Source of the DNA: Dyadobacter chenhuakuii
Lineage (GTDB): Bacteria; Bacteroidota; Bacteroidia; Cytophagales; Spirosomataceae
Assembly: GCF_023821985.2 (NCBI RefSeq)
Contig: NZ_CP098805.1
Span: forward strand, 620,001-684,000
Length of the DNA: 64,000 nucleotides
Reading direction: 5' to 3'
Shown one piece after another: positions 43,518 through 52,249 of the stretch. Positions within the stretch are counted from its first letter, which is position 1. Each line of letters opens with the position of its first letter. The position numbers were made by a program, and so were the translations under genes. The notes under the pieces were generated by a model. The model made no database searches. It saw nothing but the letters and a program-made list of their open reading frames with translations, and was not told the DNA's origin.

Positions 43518-44165
43518 TTATTTACCAGGGCTTCCGTTTTTGTAATGCTCTACCTTTACAAACATTTCGATGATAGTGGAAACTTCAAGTTTCTCAAAAA
43601 TCCGTGATTTATACGTGCTGACGGAGCTTCCTGTAATGTTCAGTTGTGTTGCTATTTCCTTCGTCCACTTGCCGTCCAGCAGCAGATCCATCACTTCCAG
43701 CTCCCTTTGAGACAGGTTTTCCAGCGGATGTTCACTGTTTGTATTGGCTTCGAAAGTGTGCCGCATGAGTTGTTGCTGCACAACGTCGCTTACATATCTT
43801 CCTTTTTCCAGGACGGATAAAATCGCCGTTTTGATGGTTTGTTGCGGTGAGTTTTTCGCAAGAAATCCGTTGGCCCCTGCTTTCAGGTAATGCATGGCAT
43901 AAAGTGCTTCGTCCATGCCTGAAAACACCAGGATGCAAACTTTCGGTTGTAATTTCCTGATTCTCGGGATCATGTTGAAACCTTCGCCACCAGGAATGTC
44001 AATGTCCAGGATGATGAGATCAACGTGTGTGGACGCGACTTGTGTTAGTGCTTCTTCAAAATTGGATGCTTCCAGAATATTGGCCGAGCCAATGAGGTCG
44101 TTGATTAAAAAGCGGGTCGCCAGTCTGACAACTGAGTGGTCTTCTACAAGTAGTATTTGTTTCAT
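43518..44165 (-). CDS. NarL/FixJ-type response regulator with LuxR DNA-binding domain
   Basis: About 215 residues from the ATG at 44165. The N-terminal receiver starts KQILLVEDHSVVR with the phospho-acceptor aspartate in LIILDIDIPGGEG, switch VFSGMD and lysine in FLAKNSPQ. The C-terminal GerE/LuxR helix-turn-helix begins LSQRELEVMDLLLDG with TKEIATQLNITGSSVSTYKS. A longer start at 44255 would precede the promoter box at 44222-44256. The gene ends 97 bases before the next response regulator gene and is on the same strand as the Kai cluster; it is a candidate output regulator for that cluster, which is inference. Confidence 0.93.
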   Translation of the reverse strand: MKQILLVEDHSVVRLATRFLINDLIGSANILEASNFEEALTQVASTHVDLIILDIDIPGGEGFNMIPRIRKLQPKVCILVFSGMDEALYAMHYLKAGANGFLAKNSPQQTIKTAILSVLEKGRYVSDVVQQQLMRHTFEANTNSEHPLENLSQRELEVMDLLLDGKWTKEIATQLNITGSSVSTYKSRIFEKLEVSTIIEMFVKVEHYKNGSPGK

Positions 44166-44221
44166 TCTTGCTGTCAGGTGTTTCAAAGTGAGTATGTGAG
44201 CTTGCCTTCCTTTAAAAATAG

Positions 44222-44256
44222 CAAATTTAACATACAACTTCTTATCAATAGCCAAA
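44222..44256 (-). promoter_or_regulatory. Promoter of the LuxR-type response regulator
   Basis: The minus strand has TAAATTTG at 44222-44229, matching TAnnTTTG, and an upstream TTTG at 44253-44256 with a spacing of 23 bases, slightly longer than usual. It lies 57 bases before the ATG at 44165. Confidence 0.5.
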
Positions 44257-44436
44257 CATTTGTAGAAATTATTCTAAAACGTGCCCATGAACTTTGAATA
44301 GCATTCTTGAATCATCATATCATGCCAGCCGACAGCTACCTCCACAATTGCGTTTTTGAAGCCCTGAAAAAAAACGTATTAAGTTGATAATGAGCATAAC
44401 GGTGGGTGTCATACGCATTAAGAGAACACTAGTTTA

Positions 44437-45198
44437 CTAATCGGCAACAACCACGTCCAACCCTGTATCACTTAACTCTTTTTTTCTTGGAGCATCCAGA
44501 TCCGGATCCGTGAAGAGACTGTTAACTTGGGAAAGGCTGGCAACTTTTATATGGCTGTCCTTGCCGATTTTGGAAGAATCACATAATACAAACACTTGCG
44601 AAGCATTTTTAATGAATGCAGATGTGATTGACGATTCATGCTCGCTGTGTGCCGTAAGGCCATTTTGCGCCGAAATTCCATCGATTCCAATGAAAGCTTT
44701 GTGCGCGTGGTAACTTTCGATATGCGCGATTGCCTTGTGACCATGAACCGCTTTGCGCGATTTATCAATTTCACCGCCGATCAGGTTCAGGCTGATCGAA
44801 GGCGTGTCGATCAGTTCGGCCATGATTGGCAGCGAATTGGTGATGACCTTAATTCCTTTTCTTTTTTTAAGATAGCGGCACATTTTGAAAACCGTGCTGC
44901 CGCAATCCATAAATATAATGTCGTTATCGGCCACATAACCAGCGGCGAGCTGAGCAATCTTGTCTTTTTTATCTTCGTTATGACCTGCTTTGGCGGCAAA
45001 ACTGGTTAGTAATAACCCTTCAATTTTCATTGCGCCGCCGTGCGTACGCAAGAGCAAACCCTCTTCCGCAATGTCGTGCAGATCCCGGCGGATCGTTGCA
45101 GGCGACATGCCCAGTTTTTCGGACAATTCAAAAACAGATAAGCTGCCAAACTCATCAACCGCAGCCATGATCTTTTTCTTACGCTCCTGGAAATTCAT
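44437..45198 (-). CDS. DeoR-family transcriptional regulator
   Basis: A 253-residue repressor of the DeoR/GlpR type. The N-terminal winged helix has LSVFELSEKLGMSPATIRRD (about residues 19-38) followed by GLLLRTHGGA, the DeoR family signature. The C-terminal sugar-phosphate-sensing domain has FMDCGSTV, ITNSLPIM, LIGGEIDK and FIGIDGI. The effector is expected to be a sugar phosphate. No sugar metabolism gene is adjacent. Two TTTGATCAAA palindromes 20 bases apart lie just upstream of its start and are probably its own operators. It follows a sensor kinase gene by 24 bases on the same strand. Confidence 0.93.
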   Translation of the reverse strand: MNFQERKKKIMAAVDEFGSLSVFELSEKLGMSPATIRRDLHDIAEEGLLLRTHGGAMKIEGLLLTSFAAKAGHNEDKKDKIAQLAAGYVADNDIIFMDCGSTVFKMCRYLKKRKGIKVITNSLPIMAELIDTPSISLNLIGGEIDKSRKAVHGHKAIAHIESYHAHKAFIGIDGISAQNGLTAHSEHESSITSAFIKNASQVFVLCDSSKIGKDSHIKVASLSQVNSLFTDPDLDAPRKKELSDTGLDVVVAD

Positions 45199-45211
45199 CT
45201 CAAAAATTTTC

Positions 45212-45241
45212 TTTGATCAAAACTAATCATTTTTGATCAAA
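45212..45241. promoter_or_regulatory. Twin TTTGATCAAA palindromes, probable DeoR operators
   Basis: TTTGATCAAA occurs at 45212-45221 and 45232-45241, with centres exactly 20 bp apart, about two helix turns, so both face the same side of DNA. The second overlaps the end of the sensor kinase gene. They lie 13 bases upstream of the DeoR start. Confidence 0.65.
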
Positions 45242-46632
45242 GAGTAGCCATGTCTGGGAACAGAAACAAAGAAGCTTGTGCCTTCCGAAGGGGTCGATTC
45301 AAACCAGATTTTCCCGTTTTGCGCAGCCAAAAATTCTTGCGTCAGCAGCAAACCCAAGCCCACACCTTTTTCGTTTTTTGTGCCGTAAGTCGATTGAACA
45401 TTCAGGGAAAACAGCACGGCTTGCTTATCCGGCGAAATCCCGATTCCATTGTCGCGAACCGTTATAATACATTCATTGCCGGATATCTCTGATTCAATGC
45501 TTACCTGTCCGCCTTCGGGTGTGAATTTTATGGCATTGCCGATCAGGTTCCTGAATACAACCTGCATCATATCACGATCCGCGAAAATTTCGATCGACGG
45601 ATCAATTGCATAGTTCAGTTTTATATCCTTCCTGATGGCGCTGCTTTTTTCCAGGGATAATGTGGAATTCAGCAGCTCATCCAAATTCAGGGCCTCATTT
45701 TGAGCGGAAACACCATTTAATTGCGATTTTGACCAATTCAATAACTTGGATAGTAAAGCCATCGTGTCGTTTGTGGCATTCAGCAGTTCCCGCTTGATGC
45801 CTTGCCGTTCCGTCTCGTCCAGATCATACTCAGTAAGCAATTCCAGGAAGCTCTGAATGCTGGCCAATGGCCCCCGCACGTCGTGTGCGACGATCGACAT
45901 CAGTTTGTTCTTTTCCGCATTAATGCGTTCCAGCTCTACATTCTGTTTAAGAATCTGTTGGTTTTTCTCTGCTATAAACAGCGATTTTTCCACCGCTGAC
46001 CGCCTTTCATTTTCATAACTCCGCCGGATATAATCTGTGCAGATATAGGCCAATATGGCCACCACCACATACGAAGACATCTGATCCACTAACATTGCAA
46101 ACCTGTTTACATACGTATAGGGCACGGTTTCCGGATAGTAATATTCAAAGACATTAAGCGCCAACACCACCGATATGTTGACGGGGATCCATATTTTGTA
46201 CTGCTTTGCCGGGCTTATCCCAATGCTCAGCAACAGAAGAAGCAGGAAATAAAGATCCGTCGGCCCGCGGAGGCCGGAGTTCAAAAAGTAGTTGACCGTA
46301 AACAGTAAAAGCCCGACAATGTCGGCGATCAGGATAGAGATGCCAAACCGATGACGGAAACGCGAATTATAATATAAAACGGCAACTGCAACCAGGACTA
46401 GAAAGCTGATGAATGCCACTTTGGGCAAGCCGATGATGTAATTAAAAGGAACATTGTAAATCAGCGCAGCTAGGGAGATAAGACAAACGGAGTGAAAAAT
46501 CCGGGCATTTAGAGGGAATTCGTCAGATGACCCAGACAGTTTGATCCAAAAATTGTAAAGCTTGGATTCGGAACGCAAAACAGTAGCTTTATTTAGGTAT
46601 GATAGGAAGGTATTTATTAGTGTAAATATCAC
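45223..46632 (-). CDS. Multi-helix membrane sensor histidine kinase
   Basis: A 469-residue kinase. Residues 40-205 contain about six membrane helices (for example FHSVCLISLAALIYNV, VAFISFLVLVAVAVLYY, ILIADIVGLLLFTVNYF, YVVVAILAYICTDYI), with no large periplasmic sensor domain, so sensing is probably within the membrane. A coiled coil (SLFIAEKNQQILKQNVELER) leads to the HisKA histidine near residue 250 in IVAHDVRGPLAS. The HATPase has FRNLIGNAIKF, DNGIGISPDK and GVGLGLLL. No receiver domain. It is the first gene before the DeoR regulator, with which it may be co-transcribed. Confidence 0.92.
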   Translation of the reverse strand: MIFTLINTFLSYLNKATVLRSESKLYNFWIKLSGSSDEFPLNARIFHSVCLISLAALIYNVPFNYIIGLPKVAFISFLVLVAVAVLYYNSRFRHRFGISILIADIVGLLLFTVNYFLNSGLRGPTDLYFLLLLLLSIGISPAKQYKIWIPVNISVVLALNVFEYYYPETVPYTYVNRFAMLVDQMSSYVVVAILAYICTDYIRRSYENERRSAVEKSLFIAEKNQQILKQNVELERINAEKNKLMSIVAHDVRGPLASIQSFLELLTEYDLDETERQGIKRELLNATNDTMALLSKLLNWSKSQLNGVSAQNEALNLDELLNSTLSLEKSSAIRKDIKLNYAIDPSIEIFADRDMMQVVFRNLIGNAIKFTPEGGQVSIESEISGNECIITVRDNGIGISPDKQAVLFSLNVQSTYGTKNEKGVGLGLLLTQEFLAAQNGKIWFESTPSEGTSFFVSVPRHGYSLIKND

Positions 46633-46916
46633 GAATTAATGCGACGTATGCGCAAACCGCCAAAGAAAATTAATGTGTTAAGCGAATTCCCGGACGCTAA
46701 TTTTCCGTTAGTTACAAATTCCAAAAAACCGGTAACCTGCCCGAGTGTGTAAATTTTCGAATTTGGTTAAGTTTTGTTTTAGTGTTAAACTCGTCCAGAT
46801 ATTCAGCAATGTGCCATATAATGGTCGGTAGTCATGCTAATATGCAAAATTTTATACTTAAAGTCGCTTGTGAATTCCCAAACTTTTAATATTCCTTAAC
46901 CTCTTTTGAAAAAGTA

Positions 46917-48527
46917 ATGAAACGTAGAGATGCCATTAAAGATTTATCCATGCTTCCGCTTGCTGGGAGTATTATGCTTCCGCAGAAAAAATCAGCTGAA
47001 ACGGTCTCCCGCAATGCGGATGTAGCTGCGGGCAAGGAGATTTACCAGGCTATTGGTGTGGAGCCGATTATCAACTGTCGCGGAACATTCACCATCATTG
47101 GCGGATCCATTGAAAGGCCGGAAGTAAGAGCTGCAATGGATGCCGCGGCTCAGGTTTTTGTGCAGTATGACGAGCTGGCATTCGGTGCCGGAAAGCGACT
47201 TGCTGAGCTTACGGGTGCGGAGTGGGGCTTGGTTTCGGCCGGTTGTGCCGCAGGGATGAAGCATGTTACGGTTGCGTGTGTAACGGGCGGTAATCCCGAA
47301 AAGCTCATCCGTGTTCCCAATCTGGCAGGGTTTGATAAAACAGAAGTGATTATTCCAAGATATTCCCGCAATGTTTACGATCATGCGCTGCGCAATGTAG
47401 GCGTAACCCTGATTACGGTTGACTCGATCGAAGAGTTGTCGAATGCGATCAGCTCGCGGACTGCGATGATATACCTGATGGCTGGCGACGAGTCCATGAG
47501 CGGGCCTATGTCGCTGGAAGCGACCTCCAAACTGGCCAAGCCGAAAAACATTCCGGTCATGGTAGACGCCGCCGCAGAAGACCTTACTATTCCGAACGTG
47601 CATTTGAAAATGGGCGCGGATGTGGTGATTTATAGCGGTGGAAAGGCCTTGTGCGGCCCGCAATGTGCCGGTTTGGTGTTGGGCAGGAAAGATTTGCTCA
47701 TGTCTGCCTGGCAGGCAAGTGCTCCCCATCACGGTCCCGGTCGCGATAATAAGGTAGGTAGGGAAGAGACGATGGGAATGGTTGCTGCTGTGGAGGCATG
47801 GATTAAAAGAGACCATGCAGGCGAATGGAAAAAATGGCTTTCCTGGCTCGACAACATTTCCAAAAAAGTATCGACCATTGATTCCGTTAAAACAACGGTT
47901 GTTGAGCCGAAACAGCTCTCGAACCGTACGCCCCAGCTGAGAATTTCGTGGGACACCGCGAAACTGAACATTACAGGTGAGGAAATCGCTGAACTTTTCG
48001 GACGCACAAAACCACGGATCGCCTTAGGTGGAGGAACGCGCGACGGGGCCACATTTGTATCGATCACGACCGGGCAAATGCAGCCGGGTGACGATAAGGT
48101 CGTTTCAGATCGGCTGTTTGAGGTTTTATCTCAAAAAAGAACGCCGCAAAAAGCGGAGATGACTGCTCCTTCGGTTTCTTTGAAGGGACATTGGGAGGCG
48201 GACGTCGAGTTTTTCTCTTCCAAAAGCAAGCAAACGCTCATCATCGAGCAGGATGGCAACTGGCTTGAAGGTTCTCACAAGGGCGAGTTCAGCGTCCGCG
48301 AAATGCAGGGAACAGTGGAAGGAAATGAGTTTAAAATGCGCAGTACAGACCGTCAGCCGGGTGATGCCATCACATTTATGTTTTCGGGAACTGTTAAAGA
48401 CGATGTGATGACAGGCTCCATTTACATGGGCGAATACATGACTGCGAAGTTCACGGCCAAAAAGCAGAAATTCAAAATGAAGCGTGAGAAAATCATGATC
48501 CCATCGGGCCCGCCGCTGGCGACCTAG
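46917..48527 (+). CDS. SelA-fold PLP-dependent enzyme with Tat-like leader and C-terminal beta domain
   Basis: A 536-residue protein. The N-terminus KRRDAIKDLSMLPLAGSIMLP has a twin-arginine-like motif and short hydrophobic stretch, so export is possible. Residues 45-400 form a fold type I PLP domain of the SelA / D-glucosaminate-6-phosphate ammonia-lyase group: GVEPIINCRGTFTIIGGS at the start, VMVDAAAED with the PLP-contacting aspartate, and the Schiff-base lysine near 243 in YSGGKALCGPQ. Residues 415-530 are a beta-rich domain (LKGHWEADVEFFSSKSKQTL) not usual in this family. The substrate is unknown; amino-sugar or amino-acid lyase/racemase activity is possible. Confidence 0.8.
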   Translation: MKRRDAIKDLSMLPLAGSIMLPQKKSAETVSRNADVAAGKEIYQAIGVEPIINCRGTFTIIGGSIERPEVRAAMDAAAQVFVQYDELAFGAGKRLAELTGAEWGLVSAGCAAGMKHVTVACVTGGNPEKLIRVPNLAGFDKTEVIIPRYSRNVYDHALRNVGVTLITVDSIEELSNAISSRTAMIYLMAGDESMSGPMSLEATSKLAKPKNIPVMVDAAAEDLTIPNVHLKMGADVVIYSGGKALCGPQCAGLVLGRKDLLMSAWQASAPHHGPGRDNKVGREETMGMVAAVEAWIKRDHAGEWKKWLSWLDNISKKVSTIDSVKTTVVEPKQLSNRTPQLRISWDTAKLNITGEEIAELFGRTKPRIALGGGTRDGATFVSITTGQMQPGDDKVVSDRLFEVLSQKRTPQKAEMTAPSVSLKGHWEADVEFFSSKSKQTLIIEQDGNWLEGSHKGEFSVREMQGTVEGNEFKMRSTDRQPGDAITFMFSGTVKDDVMTGSIYMGEYMTAKFTAKKQKFKMKREKIMIPSGPPLAT

Positions 48528-48585
48528 TACTCGGTTTGTGCTTATAGTGTGCTTGAAGTTTAAATATTAGTATTCCAAAACAAAA

Positions 48586-48629
48586 AGAGATCGTTCAGAA
48601 GGTTTATCCCTTTGAACGATCTCTTTTTT
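48586..48629. terminator. Bidirectional terminator between the PLP enzyme and ytxJ
   Basis: AGAGATCGTTCA and TGAACGATCTCT form a perfect 12-bp stem with a 15-base loop. It is followed by T residues on the plus strand and preceded by A residues, so it can end both converging genes. Confidence 0.9.
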
Positions 48630-48672
48630 ATCAACAAGTTTTACATTAACATGTTGCTTACTAAATATTTGC

Positions 48673-49005
48673 CTACTGAAAATAGCCCAGCGTATCGTGC
48701 AGTGAAATGTCCTCGTGCGAAGCGTCAAAAACACATTCCCCATTTTTTACAACCAGGAGTTGCGGAGATTCATGCTGTATTTTAAATGTGTTCGCTATGG
48801 ACATGGATTCAGTGCGGTTATTGACCACATCCACAATGTAAAGAGGCACATCTACATCTGGAACCGAATTTACATCCGATTTCAACTGGCGATAAGCCAT
48901 CAGGCTCGTCATGCAACGCGGGCTATGTTTGTAAATGATAGCATACTCAGATGACTTGTAAATTCTCTCGACCTCTTCCGTACTATTGATTGTAATCCAA
49001 TTCAT
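48673..49005 (-). CDS. ytxJ: YtxJ-family bacillithiol-system thioredoxin-like protein
   Basis: A 110-residue protein that matches the YtxJ (DUF2847) family: a thioredoxin-like fold with a single active cysteine in IIYKHSPRCMTS (near residue 31), then VDVVNNRTESMSIANTF and the cis-proline loop HESPQLLVV. The family is called monothiol bacilliredoxin-like and occurs in bacteria that make bacillithiol. In this protein only the one redox cysteine is present in the active motif, with another at CVFD. It probably removes bacillithiol from modified cysteines. It stands alone, facing the PLP-enzyme gene across a shared terminator. Confidence 0.88.
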   Translation of the reverse strand: MNWITINSTEEVERIYKSSEYAIIYKHSPRCMTSLMAYRQLKSDVNSVPDVDVPLYIVDVVNNRTESMSIANTFKIQHESPQLLVVKNGECVFDASHEDISLHDTLGYFQ

Positions 49006-49190
49006 AATTTCAAGCGAAAAATTGACTTTAATTCCGGCAATGTCTCTACAACAACATTAACACCTTTTTTCATTCCCCATCCCGAAAAAAAGCGTTCCAG
49101 TTTGGAGGAGTAGGTTAGAAGTTAGTGTAAAGCTGGATGCGGCGGCGCATGGATGTAAACATGGTACGCTGTCTTTTTCATGAAAATAAC

Positions 49191-49211
49191 TTTACAATAC
49201 TTTATTGTAAA
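49191..49211. promoter_or_regulatory. Palindrome upstream of the toxin-antitoxin-like pair
   Basis: TTTACAATA and TATTGTAAA form a perfect 9-bp inverted repeat with a 3-base centre, 75 bases before the start of the first gene of the pair. Size and position fit an operator for autoregulation. Confidence 0.5.
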
Positions 49212-49285
49212 AAATTGTGACCAAAAAACCAATCAACGTCTAAAAGGAAAATGGATGAAAGAAATATAAACTTATAGGTTGATTT

Positions 49286-49837
49286 ATGAAAATTAGTAAT
49301 ATCTTTGTGATTGTTCGGGACAGCCTCTTTGCGGCGAAATTCCAGAAAGAAGAATGCAATGCGTTCGCGCGAATGTTTGAGCTCTGGAATGATGCCGAAT
49401 TTCTTGAAGCATTTTTTGAAGAACATAAGCAGGATTTGAACACCTTCTGGCAGCATGTGACTGTTCAGGAAGCTGTTATTGCGACAATGAATGAAGCGAT
49501 TTTGTTGGAGCGGAAGTTAGTGGCGGTAGCGCAAACCGGGCTGACAGACGAGAATGAGACGCTTTCGAGCTTGTTCAGGCCATTGCGAAATGGAACAACA
49601 AAAATGGAAGAACTGGAGAGTAGCAAGGTGAGAGGTTCGCGGAGGCATAGTTGGTTGCGAATCTATGCAATCAGGGTGGATGTTAATTTATTTGTGGTTT
49701 CTGGTGGTGCAATTAAGTTGACAAGGACTATGAACGAGCGAAGTCATCTCGTAACAGAATTAGAAAAACTGGAATATTTGCGGGGTTACCTTAGGGATGC
49801 TGAAAATAATGAGTTGGAGATTTTTGAGATGTATTAA
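49286..49837 (+). CDS. Putative toxin of a type II toxin-antitoxin pair
   Basis: A 183-residue protein that resembles a family found in Bacteroidota next to a small XRE-type regulator. It has an acidic helical first half (FARMFELWNDAEFLEAFFEE) and a RelE/HigB-like final part: HSWLRIYAIRVDVNLFVVSGGAIKLTRTM, with the strand pattern and GGxIKLT motif typical of that family. The C-terminus is acidic (LRDAENNELEIFEMY). It is followed 12 bases later by an HTH gene, the usual order toxin then antitoxin of higBA-type modules. The toxin role is inferred from context and this resemblance; no catalytic residue can be assigned. Confidence 0.65.
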   Translation: MKISNIFVIVRDSLFAAKFQKEECNAFARMFELWNDAEFLEAFFEEHKQDLNTFWQHVTVQEAVIATMNEAILLERKLVAVAQTGLTDENETLSSLFRPLRNGTTKMEELESSKVRGSRRHSWLRIYAIRVDVNLFVVSGGAIKLTRTMNERSHLVTELEKLEYLRGYLRDAENNELEIFEMY

Positions 49838-49849
49838 CCGGATTAAAAA

Positions 49850-50158
49850 ATGGAAAAGATCAGAGAAAAACTAAAAAATGCCAAGCAGGACATTACTTGG
49901 CTGCCCGAGGCGAAGGCCAGGCAGGACAATCATGCGTGGCTGCGGATTTCATTTGCGATTGGCGTCAGCGTGCTGAGCGCCTTACGCGAGCGCAAAATGA
50001 CGCAAAAAGATCTTGCAGAGAATTTGAAATGCTCTCCTCAATATGTCAACAAGATTGTGAAAGGGTCGGAGAATCTTACTTTGGAAACGATTTGCAAATT
50101 AGAGAAAGCGTTATCGATCAAGCTGATCGAAACGCCTTCTCTTCCGCTGATGTCCTGA
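49850..50158 (+). CDS. XRE-family HTH antitoxin
   Basis: A 102-residue protein with a helix-turn-helix of the XRE/HigA type at residues 45-95: LSALRERKMTQKDLAENLKC, then SPQYVNKIVKGSENLTLETI. An N-terminal helical part (KLKNAKQDITWLPEAKARQ) probably contacts the toxin. It follows the 183-residue gene by 12 bases and is likely to repress the operon through the palindrome at 49191-49211. It could be a stand-alone regulator, but the gene order argues for an antitoxin. Confidence 0.8.
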   Translation: MEKIREKLKNAKQDITWLPEAKARQDNHAWLRISFAIGVSVLSALRERKMTQKDLAENLKCSPQYVNKIVKGSENLTLETICKLEKALSIKLIETPSLPLMS

Positions 50159-50251
50159 TTTAGCAATACACCCTATGCTTCCGTGCTAAACCTGGCGTGA
50201 TAAAAACAAAGAATGCTCAGATAGCCGACAGCTTCTTCAAGCGTTCTAACC

Positions 50252-52249
50252 TTATTTTTTTATCACCTTAGCGCTTTTGCCATTTGAAGTGACAGTATAC
50301 AGGCCGGTTGGGAATTTGCTCATATCCAGGAACATAGTATTCAAATTTTGCTTGGATGTATAAAGCTTTGTTCCTGCTACATTAAACACTTCCACAATTC
50401 CCAGCACTTTTTCCGACTCAATGTTCAGCAGATCGGTTACCGGATTAGGGTAGGCTTTGATTATGCTGCTTTCTTCAATAATGTTGCTTACAACCCGGGT
50501 AAAATTAAACTTCCCATCCAGATCCACTTGTTTGATACGATAGTAATAAATGCCTGAGGGAAGAAATTCTTCCTGATATGCATAGGCGTTCGTTGCGTTC
50601 GAATGTCCGGCTGCTGCAACCGTGTTAATGCTCGTGAAAACAACTGCATTTTCACTGCGCTCCAACTCAAAATGGGATGCGTTCGTTTCCTCAGAAGTAG
50701 CCCACTGGATCAAAGGTCGGTTGTTTCCTGTGTTGCGGACATTAAAATATTTCCAGGTTACAGGGAGTGCCGTGCCGGAAACATAGAGGCGAGGGGAGAA
50801 GATGGTGTTTTTATTGGCGTCGATAATTTTTAATTTGTAAAACCCTGTTCCTGCCGTCCACTGCTGCGATGTGGCCTCTACCTGATTGCAATTATCTGCG
50901 CTCAGCCAATTGTATACCGAGCCGCTCGGAATGCCTGGCCCTGCGAATGTGAGATCCGTGGTTCCTGCCGCCTGAGTTGCTGTGACTTCCACGGGGGGCA
51001 ATGCAGGATAGGGGGTGGACTGGCTGAGAAAATCACTGGTAATCCTGTCGTTCCAAAATCCCGCGAGGGAAATTAATCCTGAATACACATTCCCATCGGG
51101 AGATTGCGTGACACCATCACCTCGGAAATGGACTTCATCGGCGCGGTATTCAATGCTGTAGTACGGGTCCGTATCGGGGCCCTGGTATACGTGCGCATAG
51201 GTGGCATCATTGTCGATCAGCTCATTTTGAGCAGCGATCACGTTCGCAGAAACCCTTGTTGCACCATCAAAAGTGAAGCGCGAAGCCCGCGCTACAACCC
51301 ATGCCAGGTTATTTTTGCCCGAAAGATTTCGGCTCGCATTGATCACCTCCCAAAGTTTATCGCGGTAACGGTCCTTGGGGCTGCCCACAATTGAGCTTTC
51401 GATAAAGTTATCGGTTTCTCCCTGGTGCCATAGGACGGCGCGGATGCCAAGCTGAGCAACGTAGTTATTTAACGCTAACCTGAGGTGACCGAACGGTAAA
51501 CCTCTTGGAAAAGTATAGCCAAATGGACCTGTGGTAATGGCATCAGGATCAATCGTCTGCCGCCATTCTTCAATCCCTGTACTCGACCAGCCGGCATTGA
51601 AGATCATGACCGGGACGCGGTATTTTTCGTAAATTTTGTCACCAAATGATCCCCAGCACCAGGCATAATTGCCAAATGGCGAAGTCTTTGTGCCGGCATC
51701 CAAATGAACAAATTCCGGGCAGGGCAGCTGAACATTATTGTATTCTGTAACAGCGCCGTCGCTCACATTCTGGAAGTTCACGCTGTTTACCTGGTCATTG
51801 GAAGCGCCGGGGCCGTTAGGATTAGCATCGCCACCTGTTGCGTTGGACTGACCTGCCACAACGAAAATTTCGCCGACGCCCACGCGCTCCACACTGGAAA
51901 GTTTTGGCTCGCTGCCAGCCTTTATTGCCCGCACTTCAAGCCTGTACCAGCCGCCCTTAACGGTCATCATCCCGTAAAAATGCCCGCTGGAAAAACTTGC
52001 GTCGATAATAGTCCAGCCACCTCCGGCAGGGGCTGCTTCGCCTTCGCCGGTAACGCGGGGCACGAACCGCGCTTCGATATGCTCAAAAGGTTCAGTGATA
52101 TACCCTCCGATGTATACGTTTGCTTCGTTGGCATTGTTTCTTTGAAATACCGCCCGTTCCGTAGGAAAAGTTACTGTGACCTGTGCGAAGACCGATTGGC
52201 TGAGGAGTAGAAGAAGTAATGAGAAGATTGTGAGTAGATTTTTCTTCAT
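50252..52249 (-). CDS. Secreted sialate O-acetylesterase-like enzyme with T9SS sorting domain
   Basis: A 665-residue secreted protein. The signal peptide is MKKNLLTIFSLLLLLLSQSVFAQ. An Ig-like domain (about residues 24-125) precedes an SGNH/SASA-type hydrolase: the nucleophile serine lies in FVVAGQSNATGG, an asparagine/glycine block in FNAGWSSTGIEEW, and HQGETDNFI supplies the conserved GE/H region of sialate O-acetylesterases. A sandwich module (LPVTWKYFNVRN...YYYRIKQVDLDG) and a type A sorting domain (IKAYPNPVTDLLNIES, ending GKSAKVIKK) mark secretion by the type IX system. It probably deacetylates a polysaccharide or sialic acid. No sugar operon lies next to it. Confidence 0.9.
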   Translation of the reverse strand: MKKNLLTIFSLLLLLLSQSVFAQVTVTFPTERAVFQRNNANEANVYIGGYITEPFEHIEARFVPRVTGEGEAAPAGGGWTIIDASFSSGHFYGMMTVKGGWYRLEVRAIKAGSEPKLSSVERVGVGEIFVVAGQSNATGGDANPNGPGASNDQVNSVNFQNVSDGAVTEYNNVQLPCPEFVHLDAGTKTSPFGNYAWCWGSFGDKIYEKYRVPVMIFNAGWSSTGIEEWRQTIDPDAITTGPFGYTFPRGLPFGHLRLALNNYVAQLGIRAVLWHQGETDNFIESSIVGSPKDRYRDKLWEVINASRNLSGKNNLAWVVARASRFTFDGATRVSANVIAAQNELIDNDATYAHVYQGPDTDPYYSIEYRADEVHFRGDGVTQSPDGNVYSGLISLAGFWNDRITSDFLSQSTPYPALPPVEVTATQAAGTTDLTFAGPGIPSGSVYNWLSADNCNQVEATSQQWTAGTGFYKLKIIDANKNTIFSPRLYVSGTALPVTWKYFNVRNTGNNRPLIQWATSEETNASHFELERSENAVVFTSINTVAAAGHSNATNAYAYQEEFLPSGIYYYRIKQVDLDGKFNFTRVVSNIIEESSIIKAYPNPVTDLLNIESEKVLGIVEVFNVAGTKLYTSKQNLNTMFLDMSKFPTGLYTVTSNGKSAKVIKK

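Noticed and set aside
46992-47816. Long minus-strand open frame inside the PLP enzyme gene
   Set aside because: It is antisense to a gene with clear PLP motifs and has no recognisable protein features.
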